DNA from: a virus
Direction: 5' to 3' (one strand)
IMG/VR virus record: IMGVR_UViG_3300045950_000063
Span: 1 to 33,848 of that record
DNA length: 33,848 nucleotides
Both the position numbers and the translations under genes were made by a program. The notes under the pieces were generated by a model, which was given only the letters and a program-made list of their open reading frames with translations, had not been told where the DNA came from and did not search any database. Numbering within the stretch: the first letter of the stretch is position 1; each line of letters opens with the position of its first letter. Positions 33,838-33,848 of this stretch are shown here, one piece after another.

Positions 33838-33848
33838 GCGAGTGTGGG

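Overview
The window is most of the genome of a temperate tailed phage, either an integrated prophage or a free or circular phage contig. The likely host is an endospore-forming Gram-positive bacterium of moderately high GC, of the Desulfotomaculum, Pelotomaculum or Moorella kind. This rests on strong GGAGG-type ribosome binding sites, frequent GTG and TTG starts, a SleB-type cortex-hydrolase domain and a tRNA-like integration site. The host assignment is inference. The portal, scaffold, capsid, adaptor and gp10-like gene order suggests a short-tailed (podovirus, P22-like) virion. No lysis genes or complete tail spike are visible and they probably lie left of position 1.

Layout. 1-12,868, minus strand: the late head and tail genes, read leftward: small terminase, a 750-base repeat-rich gap, large terminase, two small genes, portal, scaffold, major capsid, a free-standing homing endonuclease, three small structural candidates, a head-tail adaptor, a P22 gp10-like protein and a partial tail protein. 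13,050-16,115, plus strand: an accessory cassette of five small regulatory or unknown genes, an AcrVA2-like anti-CRISPR homologue and a catalytic-domain-only tyrosine recombinase. Five start sites in it carry a covarying hairpin placed directly before the ribosome binding site. 16,116-16,408: structured intergenic DNA between convergent operons.

16,409-31,759, minus strand: the tightly overlapping early operon. It holds a Cro-like regulator, small genes, a putative ssDNA-binding protein, a split SbcC (Rad50) with SbcD, an MmcB-like nuclease-fold protein, a membrane-anchored SleB-like hydrolase and its decayed copy, an SF2 helicase interrupted by an intein, a primase-helicase, two tandem paralogues, a Holliday-junction-resolvase-like nuclease and small DNA-binding or zinc-ribbon proteins. 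31,760-33,848: the lysogeny switch with divergent promoters and GTGTC-N7-GACAC operators, a LexA/CI-type repressor, the integrase and an attachment site made of the 3' half of a tRNA-Val(CAC).

The most unusual features are: an intein in the DExx-box of the helicase that carries a complete endonuclease gene in another reading frame; the repeated covarying hairpin plus ribosome-binding-site element in the AcrVA2 cassette; two clusters of AAGTGTCAC iterons, one between the terminase genes beside an AT-rich tract and one after the primase gene; and an SbcC split at its zinc hook.
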